From the NCBI GenBank assembly GCA_947628495.1, contig CANRAC010000072.1, positions 1-5,198 on the forward strand: DNA of 5,198 bases, written 5' to 3'. The notes below the pieces were generated by a model. The model had not been told where the DNA came from and ran no database searches. It saw only the letters and a program-made list of their open reading frames with translations. Numbering within the stretch: position 1 is the first letter of the stretch; each line of letters begins with the position of its first letter. Origin of the DNA: an uncultured Bacilli bacterium (GTDB taxonomy: Bacteria; Bacillota_I; Bacilli_A; RF39; UBA660). Position numbers and translations under genes: made by a program. This document shows positions 4,901-5,198 of the stretch, piece after piece.

Positions 4901-5198
4901 ATGTTAGAAAAATCATTTCAAGAAGTAGCTGATAATATTAAAAGTGCAATAACTAGTACTCAGTTGGAAATCATGAATGATGCAAATAAAAAACTAGTTA
5001 ATTTATATTATAATATTGGTAAAACATTAGAAGAAAATAGTATTTGGGGTAATAAATTTATTGATAATGTTGCAATTGAGTTAAAAATATCTTTTCCTAA
5101 TTTAAAAGGATTTTCGGTTCGTAATTTAAAATATATGAAGTCTTTTTATAATGAATATAAAAATGATGATGAATTTGTGCAACTAGTTGCACAATTAC
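4901..5198 (+). CDS. DUF1016/YhcG-type protein, N-terminal part (PDDEXK nuclease family)
   Basis: The first 99 codons are present and the frame is open at the window edge. The visible part matches the DUF1016 N-terminal domain. It has a helical start with NLYYNIGKTLEEN (about 34-46), a WG followed by a helix, and the hallmark GFSVRNLKYMKSFY (about 71-84). It ends in VQLVAQL, after which the family normally continues with a PWxH segment. Full-length members are about 330-380 residues with a C-terminal PDDEXK nuclease fold, which lies outside the window. They are often found next to type I restriction-modification genes or on mobile elements, so a defence or genome-island role is likely but not shown. 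Start and expression signals are strong. A 20-bp perfect palindrome (5175-5194) lies within the last visible codons. Confidence 0.85.
   Translation, partial: MLEKSFQEVADNIKSAITSTQLEIMNDANKKLVNLYYNIGKTLEENSIWGNKFIDNVAIELKISFPNLKGFSVRNLKYMKSFYNEYKNDDEFVQLVAQL

Noticed and set aside
1..5198. Mycoplasma-type genetic code (TGA = Trp)
   Set aside because: Tryptophans checked are encoded by TGG, the genes end at TAA or TAG, and no family alignment requires reading through TGA.

Overview
The window is AT-rich and compactly organised. It carries Gram-positive style signals (GGAGG-type ribosome binding sites, TATAAT/TTGACA-like promoters, hairpin plus T-run terminators) and reads in the standard code: Trp is TGG and no TGA lies inside a gene. 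A low-GC Bacillota or Bacilli-like gut organism, or a relative close to the Mollicutes, fits best. This is inferred from composition and gene types, not from a marker gene.

Layout. Positions 1-2173 are chromosomal and entirely minus-strand. Reading leftward from 2173: a membrane-anchored DNA/RNA non-specific endonuclease (NucA/EndA type); a small two-helix membrane protein 3 nt downstream and translationally coupled; a single-domain ClpA/B/C-type AAA+ ATPase with its own promoter and a terminator built into its stop codon; then the first 19 codons of an exported protein that leaves the window. Positions 2397-4442 are a complete IS1634-like insertion sequence with an intact DDE transposase, 9-bp inverted ends and a hairpin near each end. 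The IS sits between two direct copies of a ~197-bp non-coding segment (2197-2395 and 4448-4644). Right of the second copy lie a candidate ~100-nt structured small RNA ending in a strong terminator (4649-4747), a short spacer with an 11-bp tandem repeat, and the start of a plus-strand DUF1016/YhcG-type (PDDEXK nuclease family) gene that runs off the end.

Interpretation. The best single idea is that the IS inserted into the intergenic region between the leftward nuclease operon and the rightward small RNA. On insertion it made a very long target duplication, a property known for IS1634. The duplicated segment runs from the -10 box of the nuclease promoter to the -10 box of the small-RNA promoter, so each neighbour kept a promoter. 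The two copies are identical over 94 bp and 36 bp at their ends but differ in the ~68 bp between, which a simple recent duplication does not explain.

Stretches without genes. 2174-2475 holds the nuclease promoter, the left long repeat, the IS left end and the transposase terminator. 4315-4900 holds the transposase promoter, the IS right end, the right long repeat, the candidate small RNA and the DUF1016 promoter. No tRNA, rRNA or CRISPR array was seen. The nuclease, membrane protein and AAA+ genes are neighbours on one strand, but nothing in the sequence proves they act together.
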